Notes under the pieces: model-generated
What the model saw: only the letters and a program-made list of their open reading frames with translations
Told to the model about the DNA's origin: nothing
Databases searched by the model: none
Part shown: piece after piece, positions 1-8,000 of the stretch
Layout of the letters: every line of letters starts with the position of its first letter
How positions within the stretch are numbered: position 1 is the stretch's first letter
Made by a program: the position numbers and the translations under genes
Source of the DNA: Lachnospiraceae bacterium
GTDB lineage: Bacteria > Bacillota > Clostridia > Lachnospirales > Lachnospiraceae
DNA: 64,000 bases
NCBI GenBank assembly: GCA_017935565.1
Contig: JAGBHK010000017.1
Location: 155,135-219,134 of the forward strand
Reading direction: 5' to 3'

Positions 1-444
1 AATGAAGGAAACTATCAAAAGGCAATTGGCTATATGGACAAAGGTGCGTATAACAATGCAGTGAATTTGTTTAAAAGATTAAAAGATTATAAGGATTCTG
101 CAAAATTGTATGATGAAGCCAGATACAAACGAGCAATAGAGCGAGAAGATAGTGGTGAGTATATGGAGGCCATTGTTTTATTTGAAGAATTAGGCGATTA
201 TAAGGATTCTAAAAATCATAAAAAATCATGCGAAAAGGTAGTTACTGAAAGAAGATATCAGTATGCCAAAGGTAAATTGAATGGAGCTACTGAGATTGAT
301 GATGTTATAAGAGCAAAAGAAGTATTTAATGAAATCATAGATTATAAGGATTCCAGATATCAGATTAAAGAATGTGATGATGAAATAGCAAGATTAACTG
401 AAATAGAAGAACGAAAAAATAAAGGTATTTTTAAGTTCTTCTAA
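1..444 (+). CDS. Repeat protein with YKDS motifs, C-terminal part
   Basis: The frame is open from the first base, so the gene begins upstream of the window. The visible 147 residues contain three repeats of about 35-45 residues that end in DYKDS or DYKDSR (pattern: A-x-x-x-F-x-x-L-x-D-Y-K-D-S). Such repeats occur in many Clostridia proteins and resemble TPR/Sel1-like helical hairpins. The C-terminus GIFKFF is basic and hydrophobic. No catalytic motif is visible. It ends convergently with azlD, the stop codons overlapping. The function is unknown; the repeats suggest a protein-protein interaction scaffold. Confidence 0.7.
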   Translation, partial: NEGNYQKAIGYMDKGAYNNAVNLFKRLKDYKDSAKLYDEARYKRAIEREDSGEYMEAIVLFEELGDYKDSKNHKKSCEKVVTERRYQYAKGKLNGATEIDDVIRAKEVFNEIIDYKDSRYQIKECDDEIARLTEIEERKNKGIFKFF

Positions 445-746
445 ATAAATAATTCAAATATGAATACTGTTAATACAGCGGCGGCAGCAACTTTTACAAG
501 GCTGCCGCCTTTTGTTGCCACAATGAGTGCAACCACAAATCCTGCTAATGCTGAATAGATTCCGCTTGTAGCGTATAGAATCGCAGGAAATGTCATTACA
601 GACAATGTTACATAAGGCACGTAAAATAGAAAGGACCTTATGTATTTATTTTTAATTTCAGTTCTTATGATGGTAAGTGGCAGCAGTCTAATAAGATATG
701 TCACTATTGCCATCACAAGTATGTATATGTAAATGTTAGCGTTCAT
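441..746 (-). CDS. azlD: AzlD family branched-chain amino acid transport subunit
   Basis: Small protein of 101 residues with about four hydrophobic segments and the AzlD signature TYLIRLLPL near the N-terminus. AzlD is the small partner of AzlC; together they export branched-chain amino acids or their analogues across the cytoplasmic membrane. The start overlaps the end of azlC by 11 bases, so the two are translationally coupled. Its stop codon overlaps the stop of the convergent repeat-protein gene. The identification rests on length, hydrophobicity and the adjacent azlC. Confidence 0.88.
   Translation of the reverse strand: MNANIYIYILVMAIVTYLIRLLPLTIIRTEIKNKYIRSFLFYVPYVTLSVMTFPAILYATSGIYSALAGFVVALIVATKGGSLVKVAAAAVLTVFIFELFI
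480..515 (+). terminator. Terminator hairpin inside the azlD coding region
   Basis: A perfect 9-bp GC-only stem (GGCGGCAGC / GCTGCCGCC) with a 12-base loop is followed by TTTTGTTG. Read on the plus strand it is a good intrinsic terminator for the upstream repeat-protein gene. It lies wholly within the convergent azlD gene, where it encodes a glycine/alanine/lysine stretch. Confidence 0.6.
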
Positions 747-1458
747 TTTTGGCGTCCTCCTCTATAGGGAAAAGAAAAGCGGCTATTCCTGCAATTAGGA
801 TAGTCAATATTATAATAGTGAAACCTGACGATATTTTATTAAGTATCGGCAAGTATTTAAATAAAAGGCTCGCAATCATTGAAATGATAACCAATCCTCT
901 AATTATCTTATTTTCTTTTGCAGGTGGGATGATTATGGCAATAAACATTCCGTAAAGTGCCACACCCAATGCGCTTAATATTCTTGCAGGTAAAATGCTT
1001 CCTGAAAGTGCTCCTAAAAATGTTCCTAAAGCCCAACCTGGTGATGCCACGCATATTGCACCATAGCAATAATAAGGACTCAATTTCTTTGGACGTGCGC
1101 TACAAATTCCAAATATCTCATCTGTGATTCCGTAAGACATAATAAATCTATGGAAAAATGGATATTTCGTGTCCAATTTTTGCGAAAGCGAACACGACAT
1201 CAAACAATATCTTAAGTTAATAATAAGCTGCGTAAAAGCCATTTCAATGTACGACGCACTCGCCATAATAACGCCTAATCCTGCGAATTGTCCTGCACTT
1301 GTTAAATTTGTAAGGGATAAAAGTGTGGATTGAAGGATGCTAAGTCCACCTTTTACCGCTTCGATTCCGAATGTAAATGAAACTGCCATATATCCTAAGG
1401 CAATAGGTATTCCATCAATAATTCCACGCTTAAATGCTATTTTTTTATCTTCACTCAT
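736..1458 (-). CDS. azlC: AzlC family branched-chain amino acid permease
   Basis: 240 residues with the AzlC N-terminal pattern (GIIDGIPIALGYMAVSFTFG) and LTSAGQFAG. It should carry about six membrane segments and form a BCAA exporter with AzlD. A GGAGA ribosome site precedes the start on the minus strand. The length is normal for the family. No regulator gene (azlB/Lrp type) is next to it; it is transcribed away from the hemolysin III gene, with about 200 bases holding the latter's promoter in between. Confidence 0.92.
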   Translation of the reverse strand: MSEDKKIAFKRGIIDGIPIALGYMAVSFTFGIEAVKGGLSILQSTLLSLTNLTSAGQFAGLGVIMASASYIEMAFTQLIINLRYCLMSCSLSQKLDTKYPFFHRFIMSYGITDEIFGICSARPKKLSPYYCYGAICVASPGWALGTFLGALSGSILPARILSALGVALYGMFIAIIIPPAKENKIIRGLVIISMIASLLFKYLPILNKISSGFTIIILTILIAGIAAFLFPIEEDAKNER

Positions 1459-1533
1459 AGTTTAAATCTCCATAAAAAATACAACACTATTATATACTTA
1501 TAAATTGTTTTTTCAAGTGGAAAATATTTTCTG

Positions 1534-1562
1534 TTGACAAAAACTAAATTATAGAATATTAT
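1534..1562 (+). promoter_or_regulatory. Sigma-A promoter for the hemolysin III gene
   Basis: TTGACA, 17-base spacer, TATTAT, about 95 bases upstream of the hemolysin III family start. This is a near-consensus vegetative promoter. Confidence 0.6.
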
Positions 1563-1657
1563 AATTTATGTGATGTAGTAATCAATACTACATAATAAAG
1601 AGAAAAGAACATTAAAAAGTGACTTGTGATATTTGAAAGGTGTTTAAGGTGGTTGAA

Positions 1658-2314
1658 ATGATTGAAAAATTAAAGGATCCGGGAAGTGCGATAACTCATT
1701 TTATTGGTATGTTGATGGCGGTATTTGCAGCTACTCCGCTTATTATGAAACTTGGTGATAATCCTGATAAGGTGCATTTAGTGTCGTTATTGATATTTAT
1801 TGTAAGTATGATTTTGTTGTACACAGCCAGTACATTATATCATTCTTTGAAGTTGTCAGAAAAAGGTACAGAAATATTTAAGAAGATTGACCATATGATG
1901 ATTTTTGTGCTTATTGCGGGAAGTTATACTCCTGTATGTATGATTGTTTTGGAAAAGAATGTGGGAATTCCGTTGTTAGCGCTTGTATGGGGCATTGCTA
2001 TTGGAGGAATTATTATTAAAGCTTGTTGGATTAATTGTCCGAAGTGGTTCTCGTCGGCGTTGTACATTGCGATGGGATGGACTTGTGTGTTGGCATTTAC
2101 GCAGATTTTAAATGGACTTTCGAGACCTGCATTTTTGTGGTTGTTGGCAGGCGGAATTATTTATACAATCGGTGGAATAATTTATGCATTGAAGTTAAAA
2201 ATGTTTAATCAGAAACATAAATATTTTGGTTCTCATGAAATATTTCATTTGTTTGTAATGGCTGGCAGCGTGTGTCACTTCATATTGATGTATAAATATA
2301 TTACAATTATGTAA
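1658..2314 (+). CDS. trhA: Hemolysin III / TrhA (PAQR) family membrane protein
   Basis: 218 residues with about seven membrane segments. The opening KLKDPGSAITHFIGM, the YTASTLYHS motif after the second helix, the IDHMMIF segment, and the C-terminal SHEIFHLFVMAGSVCHF carry the histidine, serine and aspartate residues of the PAQR/hemolysin III superfamily. In bacteria TrhA is linked to membrane-energetics homeostasis rather than haemolysis. The ATG at 1658 is preferred over an in-frame GTG at 1640 because AAGGTGG sits six bases upstream and family members start at this point. The gene is monocistronic with its own promoter and terminator. Confidence 0.88.
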   Translation: MIEKLKDPGSAITHFIGMLMAVFAATPLIMKLGDNPDKVHLVSLLIFIVSMILLYTASTLYHSLKLSEKGTEIFKKIDHMMIFVLIAGSYTPVCMIVLEKNVGIPLLALVWGIAIGGIIIKACWINCPKWFSSALYIAMGWTCVLAFTQILNGLSRPAFLWLLAGGIIYTIGGIIYALKLKMFNQKHKYFGSHEIFHLFVMAGSVCHFILMYKYITIM

Positions 2315-2327
2315 AAAAATATGTAAA

Positions 2328-2361
2328 GGGCTTTCCACTTATGTGGTTAGCCCTATTTTTT
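2328..2361 (+). terminator. Terminator after trhA
   Basis: Imperfect 11-bp stem GGGCTTTCCAC / GTGGTTAGCCC followed by TATTTTTT, just after the stop codon. Confidence 0.7.
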
Positions 2362-2560
2362 GCTATATAAGAAAGTTCTTCGAACTTCCCTATATAGCAA
2401 AAAATGCTCCGAGAGGATGCGCACTCGCGCGAATGGAAATATGTCGCAAATGCGACCGCGCTCGGCGCGAGAATTTCGCAAGCGAAATTCTTTGTTCTTA
2501 GGAATTTCCTGCGCAAGGAAAAGATTTATAATAAAGCAACAGGCTTTGAAAGGTTAGGAA
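2356..2560. repeat. Hairpin-dense intergenic region between convergent genes
   Basis: This 300-base gap between convergent trhA and the spoIIQ-like gene holds a run of palindromes: an interrupted inverted repeat 2356-2404 with arms TTTTTTGCTATATA / TATATAGCAAAAAA; outer arms CTCGCGC (2424) / GCGCGAG (2465) enclosing GTCGC-aaat-GCGAC (2443-2456); the palindrome GAATTTCGCAAGCGAAATTC (2471-2490); and TTTCCT / AGGAAA (2505-2521). The GC content is much higher than in the flanks. No coding frame here is convincing. 2561-2671 shows nothing further that I can name. Confidence 0.6.
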
Positions 2561-2671
2561 ACGAGTTAATCGCGTAGAAGAGCCCGTTTGCGAACTTTAA
2601 GATTCAAGTGTCAAAAGGTCATCATCTCATCACACTATATTATATTAGTATTATCCGTAAAATGTGCAAAA

Positions 2672-3433
2672 TTATTCATAATTTAAATAATCTAATGGAT
2701 TTACTGGTTCGCCGTCTTTCGTGAGATTAAGAAGTAAGTTTGGACCTTCCGTTGAGTAAAATCTTGTTGGCTGATTTACATAACCAATTAATTCGCCTTC
2801 TTCCAAAGTGTCATTTAAAGTAATGGCAATGTCCTTTAATTGTCCGTATTTTAAGAGATAACCATTGCCTAAATCTACGACAACATAAGTTCCGATTTCT
2901 TCGTTTGTGGCAACTTCTTTTACAACACATTTGCTAGATGCGTATACAGGTGTGCCAACATCACTTTGAATACAGATGGAATCAGAACATTTGTATAAGT
3001 CTAGTGTTGGAAAATAAACAGTATTATCCATATCGTAATCAATAATAATATTACCGTCTACAGGCCATGTTAAGATGCTATTTGAAGTGAAATTCAAACT
3101 TTTTGCAGGTGCGTTTACTGAAATTTCTGTGCTACTTGACGTTTCCTGCTCTGGTATCGTTGTTGGTTCTTCAACTACTTGAGGTGTTTTAGTTGTTGGT
3201 TCCTCATAGTTATTTGATAACTCATTATCCTCAAATGGGAGTGGATAATTTGAAGAAGAATCGTAGCGAGTTTCTTCATCGTTTAAATCCACAATTTCAT
3301 TCGTGTTTTTATTATTATTGTTATTTTTTGAATCTAATGCCATACCACCGATAAGTGCAGCGGCGGCTACTACGCTGATTGCTGATAATGTAACTACTGT
3401 CTTGTCTTTGAAAATACTTTTTTTATAAGCCAT
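2672..3433 (-). CDS. spoIIQ: SpoIIQ-like LytM/M23-fold sporulation protein, catalytic residues missing
   Basis: 253 residues: short cytoplasmic basic stretch, one membrane segment (about residues 14-34), a low-complexity linker rich in Asn, Thr and Glu, and a C-terminal M23/LytM-like domain (about 125-250). In the domain the metal ligands of active M23 peptidases are absent: the first motif lacks H-x(3)-D and the usual GPHLHFE is GPNLLLNL. SpoIIQ of Bacillus is also a degenerate LytM protein that docks with SpoIIIAH across the engulfment space. It lies 27 bases after spoIID on the same strand, the spoIID-spoIIQ order typical of spore formers. The start at 3433 follows GAAAGGAAG; an upstream in-frame start lacks this site. 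M23 family paralogues in other roles remain possible. Confidence 0.78.
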   Translation of the reverse strand: MAYKKSIFKDKTVVTLSAISVVAAAALIGGMALDSKNNNNNKNTNEIVDLNDEETRYDSSSNYPLPFEDNELSNNYEEPTTKTPQVVEEPTTIPEQETSSSTEISVNAPAKSLNFTSNSILTWPVDGNIIIDYDMDNTVYFPTLDLYKCSDSICIQSDVGTPVYASSKCVVKEVATNEEIGTYVVVDLGNGYLLKYGQLKDIAITLNDTLEEGELIGYVNQPTRFYSTEGPNLLLNLTKDGEPVNPLDYLNYE

Positions 3434-3508
3434 ATATTTTCTTCCTTTCTTGTTTGATTTACATAGTAGTAGTCTTAACAAAGAACGAAGAAAATATACT
3501 TAATGGTG

Positions 3509-4441
3509 TTATTCTACAATTACATCAGTATAAAAATATGTAATTATATCTGTATAGGAACTGCCGTTTTCGGCCATTTTAGTGGCTCCATATAAGCTTA
3601 ATCCTAAACCGTGTCCATTTCCTTTGCATATAATTCGAATTTGGTCCTCGTAATTTTCAAACTCAAAATAAGGCGATTTTAGTTTGAAAAATCGTTGGAT
3701 TTCATCGCCTGTAAAGGTTTTATTTCCTATCTGGATAGAGGAAATGTAACCAGCGCTACAGCGGGTAAGAACCTGCACGTTTTCTAATGGATTTTCACTG
3801 GATATTTCCAATTCACTTGCATGTTCTTTAAGGGTATTAACAAAATCATTCTTATCTACGTAAGTTATGGTTAAAAAATCAGGAGATTCGGTGTCATAAG
3901 AACATTCCTTTGAAATGAGATATGGGTAATCTTCATTTTTTAAAGCCTCACTACCATTTCGAGTTTTGCCCGTGCTAATAGCATGAAAATATGGAATGAT
4001 AAGTTCTTCATAATGTTTAATTACTTGACCTGATGTTTCGGACGCTGCGGTGGTTAATTTCTTGTAGTATTCAGTGTAATCATCCCCTGCAATGGTTTTT
4101 AAATCATCATAATAAATGTAGGATACATCCAGTTTTTTTACATTTATGCTAGGATTGTCCTCCATGTGCCAGAGAATGTATGTACGCATTACCACAGCCT
4201 GCGCTTTTAATGATTCTATAGGTGTGTCGATTGGCAATTGACTTGCTAAAACACAAGGAATGAAGTCTTCGACATCTATTTGTATGGTTCGGTTATTTTG
4301 CTCTATTATTATAGTTTGTCCGCTTTCATTGGTTGGTTGTGTGCCTGGTTTTTGGCGTCCGCTGATAAATAGTGTAAATGCTGTTGGAAACAAAAAACAA
4401 AAACCAACTATGATAGTAAGTTTAAATATTTTATTTTTCAT
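3509..4441 (-). CDS. spoIID: Stage II sporulation protein D (SpoIID)
   Basis: 310 residues with an N-terminal membrane anchor (about 6-27) and the SpoIID fold: VEDFIPCVLA...ESLKAQAVVMRTY (about 57-88) and the C-terminal GHGLGLSLYGATKMA. SpoIID is a lytic transglycosylase that acts with SpoIIP and SpoIIM to remodel septal peptidoglycan during engulfment. One oddity: the conserved A-x-E-M-P motif that holds the catalytic glutamate (E88 in Bacillus) reads ASQLP here, with Gln68. AGGAGG lies four bases before the ATG. It forms a pair with the spoIIQ-like gene. Confidence 0.9.
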   Translation of the reverse strand: MKNKIFKLTIIVGFCFLFPTAFTLFISGRQKPGTQPTNESGQTIIIEQNNRTIQIDVEDFIPCVLASQLPIDTPIESLKAQAVVMRTYILWHMEDNPSINVKKLDVSYIYYDDLKTIAGDDYTEYYKKLTTAASETSGQVIKHYEELIIPYFHAISTGKTRNGSEALKNEDYPYLISKECSYDTESPDFLTITYVDKNDFVNTLKEHASELEISSENPLENVQVLTRCSAGYISSIQIGNKTFTGDEIQRFFKLKSPYFEFENYEDQIRIICKGNGHGLGLSLYGATKMAENGSSYTDIITYFYTDVIVE

Positions 4442-4606
4442 AGGTCCTCCTAATTGCAGTATTTTTATATAAACTTGAGTTGATATTATATTTTATGTGA
4501 AAAAAATATGAAAAATACCAAAACCCCTTTTATTTTTAGTGAAAATGTGCTATAAATTAATGGTGTGTAAAAATTGCAATAACTTGAAAGGTTAGGTTTT
4601 ATTAAG

Positions 4607-5722
4607 ATGAAAAAGAGATTAATTGCCTTGTTAATGTGTACAGGGCTTGTAATTACAGCATTTTCAGGATGTAAAAAGGGTTCGGATGGTGCTGAACAGG
4701 AGACAGGTTCGACAGAAGAAAAGACAGAACTTGTATGGAGCATTTCTAGAGAAGATTACTTCGGATTGGAAATCGAAGAGAGCAAAGCGCATATCACTGA
4801 TGAAGAATTACAGAAATATATCGACAGTGATTTAAAGGCTAATGCAGAGGAAGTTGATTTAAAGGAAGCGCCATTGGAAATGGGACAGTACGCTGTTATC
4901 GATTTTGAAGGAAAGACAGATGGCAAAACAGTTATCAGCAAGTCAGACTATGAAATTGAGTTAGGCGCAGGTCAGGTGCTTTTTGAAGGATTTGATGAAG
5001 GACTTGTTGGTAAGAAAAAGGGCGATAAGTTTGACCTTACATTAAAGTATCCTAAGGATTACGAAGATGAATCACTTCGTGAGAAAGAAATCGTGATTTC
5101 TGTTACTGTTGATAAGGTATTTGATTTAAATATACCTGAATTAAATGATGAATATGTAAAGAAAGTATACACATATTTAGGCATTAGCACTGTTGAAGAA
5201 TATAAGGCTGAATATAAGCGTACTATTGAAGAAAAGATGCAGTACGATGTTTTATGGCCACTTGTTATGAAGAATGTTGTTATTGAGATATATGATTCAG
5301 AAGAGTTAAAGAAGAAGGCTACACCAACATTTGAATACTATGAGTATATGTATTCACAGACAGAAGGTGGATTAGCAGGTGCCTTAGAACAATCAGGAAT
5401 GACAGAAGATGAATTTTATAAAAAGTATTGTGAAGATCCAGCTAAAGAGGAAATCAAATACTATCTTATAAGAGATTATATTGCAGAAACTGAAAAGATT
5501 GAAGTTACAGATGAAGAATTCGAAGCTGAACTTAAGAAATCAATGGAATTATATGATGTTGAGACTAAGGAAGAATTTTATAAAAAGTTTGAGTCTCAGG
5601 GTTATGATGAAGAATATTTCAGAGATAACTTCCTTACAAACAAGGTTGTTCAGTTTATCTGTGAAAATGCTGTAGTAGTTGAAGATGCTGAAAAGGAAAG
5701 TGAAACAGCAGCTACTGAATAA
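4607..5722 (+). CDS. Lipoprotein with FKBP/trigger-factor-like peptidyl-prolyl isomerase domain
   Basis: 371 residues. A lipoprotein signal ends with the lipobox AFSGC (Cys21). Residues about 90-180 form an FKBP-type fold as in trigger factor: GQYAVIDFEGKTDGK, VLFEGFDEGLVGKKKGDKFDLTLKYPKDY. The rest (about 190-355) is helical and acidic, resembling the trigger factor C-terminal chaperone arms. It probably assists folding of exported proteins at the outer face of the membrane. It is monocistronic, followed by a strong terminator. The exact substrate cannot be read from the sequence. Confidence 0.85.
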   Translation: MKKRLIALLMCTGLVITAFSGCKKGSDGAEQETGSTEEKTELVWSISREDYFGLEIEESKAHITDEELQKYIDSDLKANAEEVDLKEAPLEMGQYAVIDFEGKTDGKTVISKSDYEIELGAGQVLFEGFDEGLVGKKKGDKFDLTLKYPKDYEDESLREKEIVISVTVDKVFDLNIPELNDEYVKKVYTYLGISTVEEYKAEYKRTIEEKMQYDVLWPLVMKNVVIEIYDSEELKKKATPTFEYYEYMYSQTEGGLAGALEQSGMTEDEFYKKYCEDPAKEEIKYYLIRDYIAETEKIEVTDEEFEAELKKSMELYDVETKEEFYKKFESQGYDEEYFRDNFLTNKVVQFICENAVVVEDAEKESETAATE

Positions 5723-5733
5723 TAATATTTGGG

Positions 5734-5769
5734 TTGGAGAAAGTAAAATTTCTCCAACTTATTTTTTTG
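5734..5769 (+). terminator. Terminator after the PPIase lipoprotein gene
   Basis: Stem TTGGAGAAA / TTTCTCCAA, six-base loop, then CTTATTTTTTT. Confidence 0.85.
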
Positions 5770-5835
5770 TGGTTTTCTACATTGAAATGTGGTAAAATAA
5801 TAAATATGTGAAAATGTTTAATGATTGGAGAAAAT

Positions 5836-7113
5836 ATGAAATCTAAGTTTGGCGGAAGAAAAACGGCAATGATGATGGAGTATGGTAAAAAGCCACTTCA
5901 TAATATGAAAATACTTTTGAAATGGTTATTTATTTCTATAACCACAGGATTAATAGTGGGATTGTTTAGTGTTGCGTTCGCACATTGCATGAATTATGTA
6001 ACCAATTTTAGAGAAGCACATGTCTATATCCACGCCGCGTTACCTTTGGCGGGATTATTAATTGTGGCATTATATAAAATTTGCAAAAAGGAAAATGAAA
6101 AGGGTACAAACCTAGTGCTATCTTCTATTAGTGAAGAAGATGATATACCTGTTACGATGGCTCCGCTTATTTTTATTTCTACAGTAACAACACATTTATT
6201 TGGTGGTTCTGCAGGTAGAGAGGGGGCTGCATTGCAGCTTGGCGGAAGTATTGCTAATAGTTATGGAAAAGTCTTTAAATTAAATAAAGCAGATAAAAAA
6301 GTTATAATCATGTGTGGTATGAGTGCTGCATTTGCTGCATTATTTGGTACACCTATGGCGGCGGCAATCTTTTCGCTTGAAGTTGTAAGCACAGGAATTA
6401 TGTATTATGGTGCGTTGTTGCCAGCGATTTTTTCTGCATTAGTAGCTTCTAGATTTGCTGCTGGTATGGGAATTCATCCAGAGGCATTTCATGTTACAGA
6501 AGTACCTGAATTTTCGGTTGTATCTTGTGGAAAAGTAACTGCTATAGCTGTGATTTGTGCAGTTGTAAGTATTTTGTTCTGCTACAGTTTAAGAAAGATA
6601 AAAGGCTTACTTAAAGATAAATTTGAAAATGCTTATGTTAGAGTTGTTGTGGGTGCATTGATTGTTATTCTACTTAATTTGGCGTTACAGACAACAGATT
6701 ATATGGGTGCAGGAGTGCATGTTATAGAGAGAGCATTGGAAGGAAATGTTGTCTGGTATGCGTTTTTGCTTAAGATATTGATTACATCCATAACTTTAGG
6801 TGCTGGATTTAAAGGAGGAGAAATTGTTCCAACCTTGTTTATAGGTGCGACTCTTGGTAGTACATTAGGAGGATTGTTTGGAATGTCTCAGTCTATGTGT
6901 GGTGCATTGGGTATGACTGCATTATTCTGTGGCGTAACAAATTGTCCAATAACATCACTGTTGATTAGTTTTGAGTTATTTGGATACAAAGGAGTTGAAT
7001 ATTTCTTGATTGCAGTGGCTATAAGTTATCTAATGTCAGGTTATACAGGTTTGTATGGTAAACAGCAGATGATGTATTCAAAAAGTAATGTTAGTATAAG
7101 AGAAGAAAATTAG
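5836..7113 (+). CDS. ClC family anion transporter, possibly the fluoride (CLC-F) type
   Basis: 425 residues, about ten membrane helices. The ClC filter-region motifs are visible in altered form: GGSAGREGAALQLGG corresponds to G(K/R)EGP, and GGEIVPTLFIGA to GxFxP. The canonical GSGIP motif is absent; the matching place reads KGTNLVLSSI. Loss of GSGIP together with GREG followed by a small residue is what I recall of fluoride-proton antiporting CLC-F proteins, but this is an inference. No fluoride riboswitch is visible in the 110 bases upstream. The ATG at 5836 is preferred because GGAG lies five bases before it; the ATG at 5821 has no ribosome site. Confidence 0.88.
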   Translation: MKSKFGGRKTAMMMEYGKKPLHNMKILLKWLFISITTGLIVGLFSVAFAHCMNYVTNFREAHVYIHAALPLAGLLIVALYKICKKENEKGTNLVLSSISEEDDIPVTMAPLIFISTVTTHLFGGSAGREGAALQLGGSIANSYGKVFKLNKADKKVIIMCGMSAAFAALFGTPMAAAIFSLEVVSTGIMYYGALLPAIFSALVASRFAAGMGIHPEAFHVTEVPEFSVVSCGKVTAIAVICAVVSILFCYSLRKIKGLLKDKFENAYVRVVVGALIVILLNLALQTTDYMGAGVHVIERALEGNVVWYAFLLKILITSITLGAGFKGGEIVPTLFIGATLGSTLGGLFGMSQSMCGALGMTALFCGVTNCPITSLLISFELFGYKGVEYFLIAVAISYLMSGYTGLYGKQQMMYSKSNVSIREEN

Positions 7114-7144
7114 TTAACTAGATTAATTTTTAGGAGGCAAAGTA

Positions 7145-7990
7145 ATGATAAAAATATTAACGGACAGTACAAGTGATTTGAGTGAAGAATTGTTAAAAAA
7201 GCATGATATTACGGTGGTTCCGCTTTATATTCATTTGGGGGAAAAGAGTTTGAAAGATAAAGTTGAAGCCAGTCCTGAAATGATTTATGAATGGTCGGAT
7301 GCTAATAATGCGACACCTAAAACTTCGGCTCCAAGTATTGGAGATGTTATTGACATTTTACAGCCTTTTGATGAAGAGGGAATGGATATTATTTATTTGG
7401 GAATCAGTTCGGAATTGTCCACAACTATAAATGTAATGCAACTTGCGGCAGATGAATTGGAACATGCAAAATTGCATATTATTGATTCAAAAAGTTTATC
7501 AACAGGCATTGGTTTACAACTTTTGAGAGTTGCAAAGATGCGTGATGCGGGTGAAAGTGTTGAAAATATCATTAAAGAAATTGAAAATTCAGTTGCTAAG
7601 GTAAGAGCAGGTTTTGTAGTTGATACATTGACATATTTGCATAGAGGTGGAAGATGTAGCGGTGCGACAGCTCTGTTTGCAGGCGCATTAAAAATTAAAC
7701 CACAGATTGCAGTTGAAAATGGAAAACTTGATGTTGCCAAAAAGTTCAGAGGAAATATTAAATCTGTAGTTGAAAAGTACGTTGATGGTCTTATGGATGA
7801 GTTGAAGAATGCAGATGAAGACTACATTTTTATCACTCATAGTGGTGGTGTTGAAGACATTGCAGATGATGTAAAAGATAGATTAGAGGCAATGAATTAT
7901 TTTAAAGAAGTACATATTACAAGGGCTGGTGGTGTTATCACATCGCATTGTGGTCCAAAGACATTGGGTGTGCTGTTTTACAGCAAATAG
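7145..7990 (+). CDS. DegV family fatty-acid-binding protein
   Basis: 281 residues with the DegV pattern: opening KILTDSTSDLSEELLKKH, the TSAPSIGD segment, SKSLSTGIGL, the DTLTYLHRGGR motif and the C-terminal GPKTLGVLFY. DegV proteins bind a long-chain fatty acid; the FakB subgroup presents it to the FakA kinase. No fakA is nearby. AGGAGG precedes the start. The downstream lipoprotein gene starts ten bases after the stop, so the two may be cotranscribed. Confidence 0.93.
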   Translation: MIKILTDSTSDLSEELLKKHDITVVPLYIHLGEKSLKDKVEASPEMIYEWSDANNATPKTSAPSIGDVIDILQPFDEEGMDIIYLGISSELSTTINVMQLAADELEHAKLHIIDSKSLSTGIGLQLLRVAKMRDAGESVENIIKEIENSVAKVRAGFVVDTLTYLHRGGRCSGATALFAGALKIKPQIAVENGKLDVAKKFRGNIKSVVEKYVDGLMDELKNADEDYIFITHSGGVEDIADDVKDRLEAMNYFKEVHITRAGGVITSHCGPKTLGVLFYSK

Positions 7991-8000
7991 GAGGTAGGAA

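Noticed and set aside
2307-2557. Short frames on both strands in the hairpin region after trhA
   Set aside because: They follow the palindromes and have no start signals.
5760-5835. Fluoride riboswitch before the ClC gene
   Set aside because: The gap is short, AT-rich and lacks the GGCGATGG-type core.
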